Shown here in pieces: positions 1 through 7,795 of a DNA stretch of 11,718 nucleotides. Under the pieces are notes generated by a model. The model was given only the letters and a program-made list of their open reading frames with translations, had not been told where the DNA came from and did no database searches. Source of the DNA: BPGX01 sp035405785 (GTDB lineage Bacteria; Bacteroidota; Bacteroidia; B-17B0; Aurantibacillaceae); assembly GCA_035405785.1 (NCBI GenBank), contig DAONJS010000020.1:1-11718 (forward strand), in the 5' to 3' direction. A program made the position numbers and the translations under genes. The first letter of the stretch is position 1, and each line of letters starts with the position of its first letter.

Positions 1-190
1 AAAATATAATTTTTTTACTCCAAAAGTTGCATTTATTAGTTGAATTTAGTTTACACAATAAGCATTACATAAATAAGATTTTTTGTGCGTTTTTAATTTT
101 CATAAAACCTAATATGCTTTTAATAATATAAAAAGATAGAAAACTTTAGAAATACTTTGAATTTTGAATTAGGGAGAATGAAATACAATA

Positions 191-1639
191 TTAAATCCCA
201 AAAGCATAATAGGCACGAATACCATTTGGATAAACACCTTCTATTAACACACCACCTTTTTTATTTTCTAACGCTTCTTTCAAATCATCAATAGATTTAA
301 TTGGTCTTTTATCAATAGCTGTAATTATAAATCCTTCTCTAATGCCTGCTGATCTTAATTTTCCTGCACTTAATTTAATTACTTTTAATCCATTGGTAAT
401 GCTTAATCTTTGCAATTCTTCTTTACTTGCAGGTTCAAATAAAGCACCTAATAATTCTACTACTGCTGTATTTTTGCTTGATTTACTTGATAATTTGATA
501 GAATTATTTAAATCTCTCAATATCACTGAAACAGATTTGTTATCTTTATTTCTAATAAAATTCAAAACAACTTTATCTCCCGGACGATAACGGCTTATTT
601 GCTCTTGAAATTCAGGGATATTATTGACTTCAATACCATTCACAGATGTAATGATATCTCCTGATTGCAAGCCCGCTTCATCTGCGGCTCCGCCATTTAC
701 AACAGCTTCAATGTAAATTCCTTTTGGTGATGATAAACCATTTTCTTTAGCAGATTTTTCATCTACTTCACGAATACTTACACCTAAATAACCTCTTTGA
801 ACAGAGCCAAATTCTATAATATCTGCCACTACTTTTTTGACGATATTGACAGGAATGGCGAATGAATATCCTGCAAAACTTCCTGTATTAGAAGCAATGG
901 CAGTATTGATGCCAATCAATTGTCCAGAAGTATTTACTAATGCGCCACCAGAATTTCCGGGATTTACAGCCGCATCGGTTTGAATAAAAGATTCAATGGC
1001 AGAAGGACCACTTCCATTGCCTGAAATGATATTGATGTTTCTGGCTTTTGCACTGATAATACCCGCAGTAACAGTAGATGCAAGGTTGAAAGGATTGCCC
1101 ACTGCAAGAACCCATTCACCCACTTTTACATTATCAGAATTTCCATAGGGTAAAAACGGAAGATTGGTTTCATTAATTTTTAATACTGCAATGTCGGTGC
1201 TTGGATCTGCTCCTATTAAAGTAGCAGAAAATGTTCTTTTGTCATTTAAGGTTACTTCAATTTCATCTGCTTTGCTAATAACATGATAATTGGTTACAAT
1301 ATATCCATCAGGAGAAATTATAACTCCACTACCCGACCCATGTTCTTCACGAGGAATGACTTGCATTCCATTTCCAAAAAACCAACTTTGAAATGGATTG
1401 TAATAAGTTTGTTGATAGGTGTATTTTGTTTTTACATGCACAACTGCATGGATGCTCATTTCAGCGGCTTCCACAAAATTTGGCACTTCTGGAACATTAC
1501 TAAAGGAAACTGTTTTGACAGGGATATTAGTTGTTTGAACAATAGTATTTTTAGCAGGAGGAAAAAGATAATGATTTAATGATGTAGAGATAATACCTCC
1601 TAAAATAGCCACTACAAAATAAGGAACAAACTTTTTCAT
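191..1639 (-). CDS. htrA: HtrA/Do-family periplasmic serine endoprotease (DegP/DegQ-like)
   Basis: This is a 482-residue trypsin-like protease of the HtrA/Do family, which degrades or refolds misfolded envelope proteins. Residues 1-26 form a basic-then-hydrophobic signal sequence or membrane anchor (MKKFVPYFVVAILGGIIS), so the protease domain should face the periplasm. The catalytic triad is complete: His119 in TNYHV, Asp149 in STDIAVL and Ser230 in the GNSGG motif. The first PDZ domain starts near GYLGV (283-287) and runs to about 376. A second, more divergent PDZ domain covers about 395-480. Length and order match a full two-PDZ family member. The start codon follows a -7 box (1664-1657, minus strand) with a leader of only about 10 bases. 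It is transcribed away from the CRISPR locus and nothing suggests a functional link. The family call is firm; DegP versus DegQ cannot be decided from sequence alone. Confidence 0.96.
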   Translation of the reverse strand: MKKFVPYFVVAILGGIISTSLNHYLFPPAKNTIVQTTNIPVKTVSFSNVPEVPNFVEAAEMSIHAVVHVKTKYTYQQTYYNPFQSWFFGNGMQVIPREEHGSGSGVIISPDGYIVTNYHVISKADEIEVTLNDKRTFSATLIGADPSTDIAVLKINETNLPFLPYGNSDNVKVGEWVLAVGNPFNLASTVTAGIISAKARNINIISGNGSGPSAIESFIQTDAAVNPGNSGGALVNTSGQLIGINTAIASNTGSFAGYSFAIPVNIVKKVVADIIEFGSVQRGYLGVSIREVDEKSAKENGLSSPKGIYIEAVVNGGAADEAGLQSGDIITSVNGIEVNNIPEFQEQISRYRPGDKVVLNFIRNKDNKSVSVILRDLNNSIKLSSKSSKNTAVVELLGALFEPASKEELQRLSITNGLKVIKLSAGKLRSAGIREGFIITAIDKRPIKSIDDLKEALENKKGGVLIEGVYPNGIRAYYAFGI

Positions 1640-1656
1640 AGGTAAAAATTTTGGTG

Positions 1657-1664
1657 CAAATTTA
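1657..1664 (-). promoter_or_regulatory. -7 box of the htrA promoter
   Basis: Read on the minus strand the octamer is TAAATTTG, an exact match to the Bacteroidota -7 consensus TAnnTTTG. It ends 17 bases before the htrA start codon, so the 5' leader would be about 10 bases. No good TTTG -33 box is visible at 19-21 bases upstream. Confidence 0.55.
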
Positions 1665-1841
1665 TTATCAAAAATTGTTCCTTAAATGAAGGATGGCAGA
1701 GCGTTTAAAAGTTTTTAAGAAAAATGGAAATGGAGAAAAAATTTTTTCTATTACATACCAAAATAACTCATATTCCTGAAAATTTTAGAGTGATAATATT
1801 TTTTTTCTCACTTTTTTTAGAAAAAAGTAAGCAAAAAATCT

Positions 1842-2051
1842 CATCCTGCGAGCTAACTCCCCGCTCTGTTTTTTGTAAGAATTTCAGGCAAGGTATGGAT
1901 AATGCTGTCATCTTTGTTGAAAGAGTTCCATTTGTTTAACCGCTTTTCTACACTTTTAGAATATCAAAAGTTTATTCAGCATTATCAACGCAAGCGCCCT
2001 TGCCGAAATTCTAAACAAAAAACATTCACGCTTTCCCACTGACGCAGGATG
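1842..2051. repeat. Long imperfect inverted repeat (MITE-like element or large structured RNA)
   Basis: Five blocks are perfectly complementary and nested in the same order on both sides. They are CATCCTGCG (1842-1850) with CGCAGGATG (2043-2051); GTTTTTTG (1868-1875) with CAAAAAAC (2016-2023); AGAATTTC (1878-1885) with GAAATTCT (2005-2012); GGCAAGG (1887-1893) with CCTTGCC (1998-2004); and GATAATGCTG (1898-1907) with CAGCATTATC (1977-1986). This gives 42 base pairs around a 69-base central part (1908-1976). Weaker similarity continues outward (CAAAAAATC at 1832-1840). The element is locally less AT-rich than its flanks. It encodes no transposase, so it would be non-autonomous if mobile. Target-site duplications were not identified. 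Confidence 0.75.
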
Positions 2052-2272
2052 TAATAAGCGGATTTTTTTGTTTTTATTTTATTAAACAATAGCTTGTTTA
2101 TCTCTAATTATGTTCCTGCTCGTAATTTTTTCGGGAATTAAAATAATTTTGGTATAATTTTTTTCAAAAACTGCGATTATTTATTTATAATGATTTTATA
2201 GGTATCTTACCGAGAATTTTTATCTTGAAGTAATTTTTTGAAAAATGATGTGTTTCTTTAAATAAAAAACCT

Positions 2273-3487
2273 ATGGCTATGAAAAGAATTTACATTTCTA
2301 ATTTTCAGAATTTTATTAAAGACATATATTTTTTATCTTCATTTGAAGATATTGATGATGCTTTGTTTTACATAAAAGACAATTCAGTAAGGATAAGGAT
2401 TTGCTTATATTATCATTCTACTATTTGTGAATTATCTCTTAATATAGGAGAAGATTGTATTTTGGAAGGTGAAGGATGGGAATATCTTACGCCCTTTGTT
2501 TTCAAGATAAAAGATTTTTTCAACCAAATAAGAAATTTTACAAATGAATCAGGAAATGATTTTAATATCTATTTTGATAGTGAAAGGGAAATGACATTTA
2601 ATACAGGAACAGATAATTATGGAAGTGTTTTAATAAATAAAGATATAAAAATTTTGAAAGAGTATCCATATAAAGATTATGATGTAGATATTTTTGATGT
2701 TAAGATGAATTTGCCTTCGTTTTTGAATTGGGCAAATGCTTTTTTTAATTTTAGAGGGGATAATGGTGTTTTTAGAAAAGTAATGTTAGTTTTTAGGAAT
2801 TATCAAGATTTTTTTGTTTTGCAATTTGGTAAAGAAAAAGCATGTTTTGTGGAATTTAATAATGTTAATAATGAATGGAATGAAAAATGTTTTTTGTTTG
2901 ATGTTTTTGTTTTGAAGAAAATGAAAAAGTTTTTCAAGAATGAAAATTTTGAGTATTTTGCATTTTACGATGATCCAAAGTTTAGTAAAAGTTTTTGTAT
3001 AAAAAAGAATAAGTTGAAAATTGTATCTTATTATGAATCCGAGGTTGATGAATATAGAAGGATTTTGAATATGAATAGAGGGAAAAATTATATTGTTTTG
3101 AATAAAAAAGATTTTACAAACGCTTTGATTTATAATATACCATATTGTATTTTTATTGATGAAGGGGTTCGTGTAATATTTATAGGTATAAATAAAGGTA
3201 ATATTATCTTTACACCACATTATACAATTTCTAGAGATTATACTTTTGAAATAGAGAATAAATATAATTATACTTTTGGTGGTTATTTTAATGCGAATTA
3301 TTTATTGGGAGAAGTTTTGATACATGTGCCTTATGATGATTTAAAAATTTACTTTGATGAAGAAAAACATACTTTTATCATTACAGATGCGAATGGTGAA
3401 TACAAAGAAAATTTTGTATTTACTGCATTAGAAGATATTGAACCTATATGGAGAAGATTGGAAAGGGAAATGGATGATGATGATTAA
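2273..3487 (+). CDS. Unrecognised protein, possibly a divergent DNA sliding-clamp (beta clamp/PCNA) fold
   Basis: I do not recognise this 404-residue protein by sequence. The order of predicted elements suggests three similar domains, each made of two strand-helix-three-strand halves, as in bacterial beta clamps (usually about 365-380 residues). Domain 1 is about residues 3-130, domain 2 about 138-255 and domain 3 about 272-388. The most clamp-like stretch is the last half-domain: FNANYLLGEVLI (339-350), then DDLKIYF (355-361), HTFIITD (366-372) and a final strand FVFTAL (381-386). Residues 401-404 are DDDD. No signal peptide or membrane segment is seen, so it should be cytosolic. The start may be ATG at 2273 or the second ATG at 2279, both preceded by an A-rich stretch. 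It ends 68 bases before the first CRISPR repeat and is co-oriented with it. It is clearly not an ordinary DnaN. The clamp idea is inference from pattern only; coding status is secure because the frame is long and intact. Confidence 0.85.
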   Translation: MAMKRIYISNFQNFIKDIYFLSSFEDIDDALFYIKDNSVRIRICLYYHSTICELSLNIGEDCILEGEGWEYLTPFVFKIKDFFNQIRNFTNESGNDFNIYFDSEREMTFNTGTDNYGSVLINKDIKILKEYPYKDYDVDIFDVKMNLPSFLNWANAFFNFRGDNGVFRKVMLVFRNYQDFFVLQFGKEKACFVEFNNVNNEWNEKCFLFDVFVLKKMKKFFKNENFEYFAFYDDPKFSKSFCIKKNKLKIVSYYESEVDEYRRILNMNRGKNYIVLNKKDFTNALIYNIPYCIFIDEGVRVIFIGINKGNIIFTPHYTISRDYTFEIENKYNYTFGGYFNANYLLGEVLIHVPYDDLKIYFDEEKHTFIITDANGEYKENFVFTALEDIEPIWRRLEREMDDDD

Positions 3488-3509
3488 AAAATGTTGTGTT
3501 GAAATTTAA

Positions 3510-3542
3510 TTTTGAGCATTTAAATTTATAGGAATTTAATTG
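3510..3542 (+). promoter_or_regulatory. Candidate promoter upstream of the CRISPR array
   Basis: TTTG (3510-3513) and TTAATTTG (3535-3542) are 21 bases apart. The second box matches seven of eight positions of the Bacteroidota -7 consensus. Transcription would start near 3548, a few bases before the first repeat, and run into the array. The 68-base AT-rich stretch 3488-3555 is therefore a candidate leader, although the spacer-acquiring end was not proven. Confidence 0.45.
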
Positions 3543-3555
3543 CTTCAGTTCATTA

Positions 3556-6336
3556 GTTGTGAATAGGATTCAAAAAGGAACTTTGATAAATTTGCAACAA
3601 CTAGTTGATTTTATTGTATTTGGAAAAACGAGTTGTGAATAGGATTCAAAAAGGAACTTTGATAAATTTGCAACAACTATCGCAATCATTTCTCTTTTCA
3701 AACTGTTGTTGTGAATAGGATTCAAAAAGGAACTTTGATAAATTTGCAACAACGATAGTTATAACAGTAAAGACAGACAACTAGTTGTGAATAGGATTCA
3801 AAAAGGAACTTTGATAAATTTGCAACAACTCCTTGTGCGCCGCAATTGGCGTGCCCTCTGTTGTGAATAGGATTCAAAAAGGAACTTTGATAAATTTGCA
3901 ACAACGTAACAGATGGATTTGGATTTATTTTACCAGTTGTGAATAGGATTCAAAAAGGAACTTTGATAAATTTGCAACAACGATGAACTCGCTGAAAGCA
4001 ACGCTATTATCGTTGTGAATAGGATTCAAAAAGGAACTTTGATAAATTTGCAACAACGTCTGTTCGTGTATATGTGAAGAGCGATAGGTTGTGAATAGGA
4101 TTCAAAAAGGAACTTTGATAAATTTGCAACAACGATACTGACAGGGAGAAGGCAAGTAGAAGAGTTGTGAATAGGATTCAAAAAGGAACTTTGATAAATT
4201 TGCAACAACTTACGAAGCACAGCCGAACACATTTGTTTTGTTGTGAATAGGATTCAAAAAGGAACTTTGATAAATTTGCAACAACATATTCATTATTCAC
4301 CAGATAAAGAGTTCCGTTGTGAATAGGATTCAAAAAGGAACTTTGATAAATTTGCAACAACAAAAGCATTTAACTACACTATTGCTTCGTTGTTGTGAAT
4401 AGGATTCAAAAAGGAACTTTGATAAATTTGCAACAACACAAACCAATCAATAACCTTAAAAAACCAAGTTGTGAATAGGATTCAAAAAGGAACTTTGATA
4501 AATTTGCAACAACATTCAAGTTGTGGAATATCAATAATCTTAAGTTGTGAATAGGATTCAAAAAGGAACTTTGATAAATTTGCAACAACAGAGATTTAAT
4601 TAAAAAACAATATGATTTAGTTGTGAATAGGATTCAAAAAGGAACTTTGATAAATTTGCAACAACTTGATATGTTCAGCAACTTGCCTTCCATATGTTGT
4701 GAATAGGATTCAAAAAGGAACTTTGATAAATTTGCAACAACAAATCTACTTAATACATTATCACGTATCCAGTTGTGAATAGGATTCAAAAAGGAACTTT
4801 GATAAATTTGCAACAACAATCATCTATCTGAATCGTGCCATCTATATGTTGTGAATAGGATTCAAAAAGGAACTTTGATAAATTTGCAACAACATTGGCG
4901 ATGCTATATTCACCTGGACACCGGTTGTGAATAGGATTCAAAAAGGAACTTTGATAAATTTGCAACAACTGTATTTTCTATCTTGATTTTTATGAGGTAG
5001 TTGTGAATAGGATTCAAAAAGGAACTTTGATAAATTTGCAACAACAAGAAATGATGACGTCAGATTTGTTTTATCGTTGTGAATAGGATTCAAAAAGGAA
5101 CTTTGATAAATTTGCAACAACGCGTCAATGATATCCTTCTCCTCCTCTGTGTTGTGAATAGGATTCAAAAAGGAACTTTGATAAATTTGCAACAACAACT
5201 TAAAAATAAAACACCCAGAAATATATGTTGTGAATAGGATTCAAAAAGGAACTTTGATAAATTTGCAACAACCATCAAATGATTTAATACCATCTGCGAT
5301 ATGTTGTGAATAGGATTCAAAAAGGAACTTTGATAAATTTGCAACAACCAAAACAAACCAATCAATAACCTTAAAAAAGTTGTGAATAGGATTCAAAAAG
5401 GAACTTTGATAAATTTGCAACAACACAATGTTAGAAATATCAATGATATTTGCTGTTGTGAATAGGATTCAAAAAGGAACTTTGATAAATTTGCAACAAC
5501 AACTATTCAACATCATCTCAAACCCCTTGCGTTGTGAATAGGATTCAAAAAGGAACTTTGATAAATTTGCAACAACTAACTCCTTTATGTCAATCAGTGT
5601 CGCCATGTTGTGAATAGGATTCAAAAAGGAACTTTGATAAATTTGCAACAACCTAATTCGCAAACTACTATTACGCAGTTCTGTTGTGAATAGGATTCAA
5701 AAAGGAACTTTGATAAATTTGCAACAACTGATCAGCGATGATAACGCATTGCTCTATGGTTGTGAATAGGATTCAAAAAGGAACTTTGATAAATTTGCAA
5801 CAACAAAGTTGATGAAGTTAAAAGTTCTTATAAGGTTGTGAATAGGATTCAAAAAGGAACTTTGATAAATTTGCAACAACAAAAGTAACTTCTGCAAGTG
5901 ATGATGGATTGTTGTGAATAGGATTCAAAAAGGAACTTTGATAAATTTGCAACAACAAAAGTGGCTAAAAAGAGTAGAGAGCTTATGTTGTGAATAGGAT
6001 TCAAAAAGGAACTTTGATAAATTTGCAACAACAAAAAACAAATAGCAATAGTAAGAAGGGCTGTTGTGAATAGGATTCAAAAAGGAACTTTGATAAATTT
6101 GCAACAACTGATTTTTGTATAACTACTCCAACCCCCACGTTGTGAATAGGATTCAAAAAGGAACTTTGATAAATTTGCAACAACTTGAAATTGAAAAAGA
6201 TAATGAAGCAATAAGTTGTGAATAGGATTCAAAAAGGAACTTTGATAAATTTGCAACAACTCATTGTTTGGGGGAATATAGTATCCACTAGTTGTGAATA
6301 GGATTCAAAAAGGAACTTTGATAAATTTGCAACAAC
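3556..6336 (+). CRISPR. Type II-C CRISPR array, 37 repeats of 46 bp and 36 spacers
   Basis: The 46-bp repeat starts GTTGTGAATAGGATTC and ends TAAATTTGCAACAAC. Copies begin at 3556 and recur every 76 bases to 5076, then at 5151 (after one 29-base spacer, 5122-5150), and every 76 bases to the last copy at 6291-6336. The other 35 spacers are 30 bases. All 37 copies look identical by eye, including both terminal ones. The ends are inverted (GTTGT and ACAAC), as usual for Cas1-Cas2 substrates. The plus-strand orientation is set by the tracrRNA, whose anti-repeat pairs with repeat nt 1-15. The 3' part carries a -7 promoter box at repeat nt 32-39. Spacers 12 and 24 overlap on one target, and spacers 13 and 25 are similar. 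Open frames on the minus strand of the array are artefacts of repetition. Confidence 0.99.
3587..3594 (+). promoter_or_regulatory. -7 promoter box inside the repeat (first of 37 copies)
   Basis: Repeat nt 32-39 read TAAATTTG, an exact match to TAnnTTTG and identical to the tracrRNA -7 box at 7784-7791. The same box lies 31 bases into every repeat. The start point would fall at the last repeat bases or the first spacer base, so each spacer could be transcribed from its own repeat. No TTTG -33 box occurs at 19-21 bases upstream, so activity would depend on the -7 box and its context. Confidence 0.5.
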
Positions 6337-6396
6337 AGAAACCTCTGTGTTGCTTATTTATCAATGGATTTAGCCATTTTTTAGAATAAAAAAATT

Positions 6397-6409
6397 GTTG
6401 TTGCAAATT
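6397..6409 (-). repeat. Inverted partial copy of the CRISPR repeat 3' end
   Basis: GTTGTTGCAAATT is the exact reverse complement of repeat nt 34-46. It starts 61 bases after the last repeat ends and directly abuts the terminator stem. In a plus-strand transcript it could pair with the end of the last repeat (6324-6336) over 13 bp. Confidence 0.75.
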
Positions 6410-6439
6410 AAAATCCCCCGCTTGAAGGGGGATTTTTTT
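6410..6439. terminator. Bidirectional rho-independent terminator between array and cas2
   Basis: The stem is AAAATCCCCC (6410-6419) with GGGGGATTTT (6427-6436), ten base pairs around a seven-base loop GCTTGAA. T runs follow on both strands: TTTTTTT at 6433-6439 on plus, TTTTAATTT on minus. It can end array transcripts from the left and cas1-cas2 transcripts from the right. Confidence 0.9.
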
Positions 6440-6474
6440 ATTTCTATTTAATATGTTTAATATGTTCTATGTTT

Positions 6475-6813
6475 CTAGAATAATTCTAATTGCTGATAAC
6501 CCTTTGGAGGATCTTCTTTCTTGGCATTTTGATATAAAATACTTTCTCCAAATTGTTTATCTGTGATTTTTAAAATAAATACAGACCCATTTTCTGGTAT
6601 GTGTTTTTTGATTTTGTTTATATGAACATTTGCGGCATCGCTACTTGGACAATGTCTGCCATAGATGCTATACTGAATCATCATAAATCCTGCTTCTTTC
6701 AAAAATTTTCTAAATGCATTAGCAATCTTTTGTTCTTTTTTGGTAACCACAGGCAAATCAAAACAACAAATAACCCACATGATTCTATAAGCATTTAATC
6801 GTTTTGTTTTCAT
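6475..6813 (-). CDS. cas2: CRISPR-associated endonuclease Cas2
   Basis: Cas2 is the small ferredoxin-fold dimer that holds two Cas1 dimers together during spacer integration. From the ATG at 6813 it has 112 residues, the usual size for type II Cas2. The N-terminus MKTKRLNAYRIMWVICCFDL carries the family's first strand with the conserved acidic residue Asp19, followed by PVVTKKEQ. The middle GFMMIQYSIYGRHC (42-55) is the typical second strand region, and the C-terminus ends QQLELF. An upstream in-frame ATG at 6861 would add 16 residues inside the cas1 coding sequence and is rejected. The chosen start overlaps the cas1 stop as TAATG, which points to translational coupling and equal expression with cas1. 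The stop lies about 36 bases from the shared terminator. Confidence 0.97.
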   Translation of the reverse strand: MKTKRLNAYRIMWVICCFDLPVVTKKEQKIANAFRKFLKEAGFMMIQYSIYGRHCPSSDAANVHINKIKKHIPENGSVFILKITDKQFGESILYQNAKKEDPPKGYQQLELF

Positions 6814-7712
6814 TATTGTAGTTTTGGGTACAATAATTTTCTTTTTTCTCCCAAAAAACAATGGGCTAATGATGTGGCAGTTCGCTGTGCTGCTATCATC
6901 AAAGGACTTGTTTCATTATCAATGATGACATCTAATACAGGTATTGATAGTAATTCTTTTTTTAAGGTTGTATTTATTTCTACTTCATCAGGATATTTTT
7001 TCATTAATCTAATAACCAATTCGTCTACATAAGGACGGTATGGTTCCATAATGTCATCTGCTAAACAGTAGGCGTTGTATTTGTTTTTGTGATATATACC
7101 AATTGATGGAAATAAACCAGCAGAAACCAGTGCTCTTGCTATAACAGATCTTAAAATGGCATAACCATAATTCAATAAATTGTTTGGATATTCACCTTTT
7201 GGCCCTCTATTAAAATGAGGTTTATCTGGAAACAAATGTGACCAGTAATAGTTGGCAGCCGCCGCTTCTCTATTAGTAGAATCACCGCTTTTTACTTCTT
7301 TCATATATTGATGCAGAGGATGATTGTGAACACCTTGTTTTTCAAGCAAAACAGATTGGTTATATATTTTATGTTGAATAGTTTGAGCCCATAAATTTTT
7401 CTTAAGAGGTTCATTTGCCTTTATTTGAGCATGCATTCTTTGTGTTTGAATATGATGTCCTTCAAAAGGGAGCATTAGTGCTTGTGGTAAATAATTTGCA
7501 TTACAAGAAATAAGTGCTACATTATTATTCATTAGTTCCGATATAGCACCACTTGTAATGCTTATTTGAGGATGGTCAATAATAACAACACCGATGTCTT
7601 CAATGGGTATGGATTTTTCTTGTGGAGGATCTGTTTTAATAGTTATCTTTAGTTGTTTTAATTCAGTACGAATGTGAGCGGGGTTACCGAAGTATATGGT
7701 TTGTTTTATCAT
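6813..7712 (-). CDS. cas1: CRISPR-associated integrase Cas1 (type II)
   Basis: Cas1 is the metal-dependent integrase that inserts new spacers at the array, in complex with Cas2. The 299-residue protein has the normal type II size. The N-terminal beta domain opens MIKQTIYFGNPAHI. The helical catalytic domain has the three conserved metal ligands: Glu149 in TNREAAAANYYW, His208 in GIYHKN and Glu223 in LADDIMEPYRP. Asn, Tyr and Arg residues around NYGYAILRS (181-189) are also family-typical. It sits between cas9 and cas2. A 151-base gap separates it from cas9 and contains the tracrRNA gene on the other strand. No exact TAnnTTTG box was found upstream, so it may depend on read-through from cas9 past the tracrRNA terminator, or on a weak promoter. 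No csn2 (II-A) or cas4 (II-B) lies in the locus, which supports subtype II-C. Confidence 0.98.
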   Translation of the reverse strand: MIKQTIYFGNPAHIRTELKQLKITIKTDPPQEKSIPIEDIGVVIIDHPQISITSGAISELMNNNVALISCNANYLPQALMLPFEGHHIQTQRMHAQIKANEPLKKNLWAQTIQHKIYNQSVLLEKQGVHNHPLHQYMKEVKSGDSTNREAAAANYYWSHLFPDKPHFNRGPKGEYPNNLLNYGYAILRSVIARALVSAGLFPSIGIYHKNKYNAYCLADDIMEPYRPYVDELVIRLMKKYPDEVEINTTLKKELLSIPVLDVIIDNETSPLMIAAQRTATSLAHCFLGEKRKLLYPKLQ

Positions 7713-7759
7713 GAATTTTTTTACTTTTCTACGAAAAACAAGCTTGATGGTAATTTTTA

Positions 7760-7791
7760 TTTGTTACTAAAAATAAAAACAATTAAATTTG
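7760..7791 (+). promoter_or_regulatory. tracrRNA promoter
   Basis: TTTG (7760-7763) and TAAATTTG (7784-7791) are exactly 20 bases apart, a textbook match to the Bacteroidota -33/-7 promoter. The predicted start, five to seven bases downstream, falls at the first base of the anti-repeat. Confidence 0.8.
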
Positions 7792-7795
7792 CCGC

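Larger units (their letters stand above)
1640..2272. other. Intergenic region without a credible gene
   Basis: This 633-base gap between the divergent htrA and clamp-like genes holds the htrA promoter, a short AT hairpin (ACTTTTTT at 1810-1817 against AAAAAAGT at 1821-1828) and the inverted-repeat element described separately. A 71-codon open frame at 1724-1939 has no recognisable motif and runs into one arm of the inverted repeat, so it is not called. No confident promoter box was found for the gene starting at 2273; TATCTTG at 2221-2227 is the nearest partial match. Confidence 0.7.

Noticed and set aside
1..190. Possible rho-independent terminator after htrA
   Set aside because: The region is AT-rich with only a weak imperfect repeat (AGCATTA with TAATATGCT) and no GC stem followed by a T run on the minus strand.
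1724..1939. Plus-strand open frame of 71 codons
   Set aside because: No motif, biased AT-rich translation, and it runs through one arm of the inverted repeat.
2786..3220. Minus-strand open frame of 144 codons inside the clamp-like gene
   Set aside because: Low-complexity Ile/Lys/Phe/Asn-rich shadow of an AT-rich gene on the opposite strand.
4362..5302. Possible extension of the paired-spacer pattern to spacers 11 and 23
   Set aside because: Only an 8 of 10 match plus a gapped remainder, within what AT-rich sequence gives by chance.
3570..6259. Many overlapping minus-strand open frames of about 60-86 codons with recurring LLQIYQSSFLNPIHN-like and VVANLSKFLFESYSQ-like segments
   Set aside because: They are translations of the CRISPR repeat in its three frames, joined through spacers; the 76-base period is not a multiple of three, so the frames rotate.
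6397..6435. Minus-strand promoter made by the inverted repeat tail (TTAATTTG)
   Set aside because: It mismatches the second base of the -7 consensus, lacks a -33 box at the right spacing, and its upstream part is the terminator stem.
6814..6861. Upstream in-frame ATG that would add 16 residues to Cas2
   Set aside because: The extension lies inside cas1, while the ATG at 6813 gives the family's normal N-terminus and a TAATG overlap.
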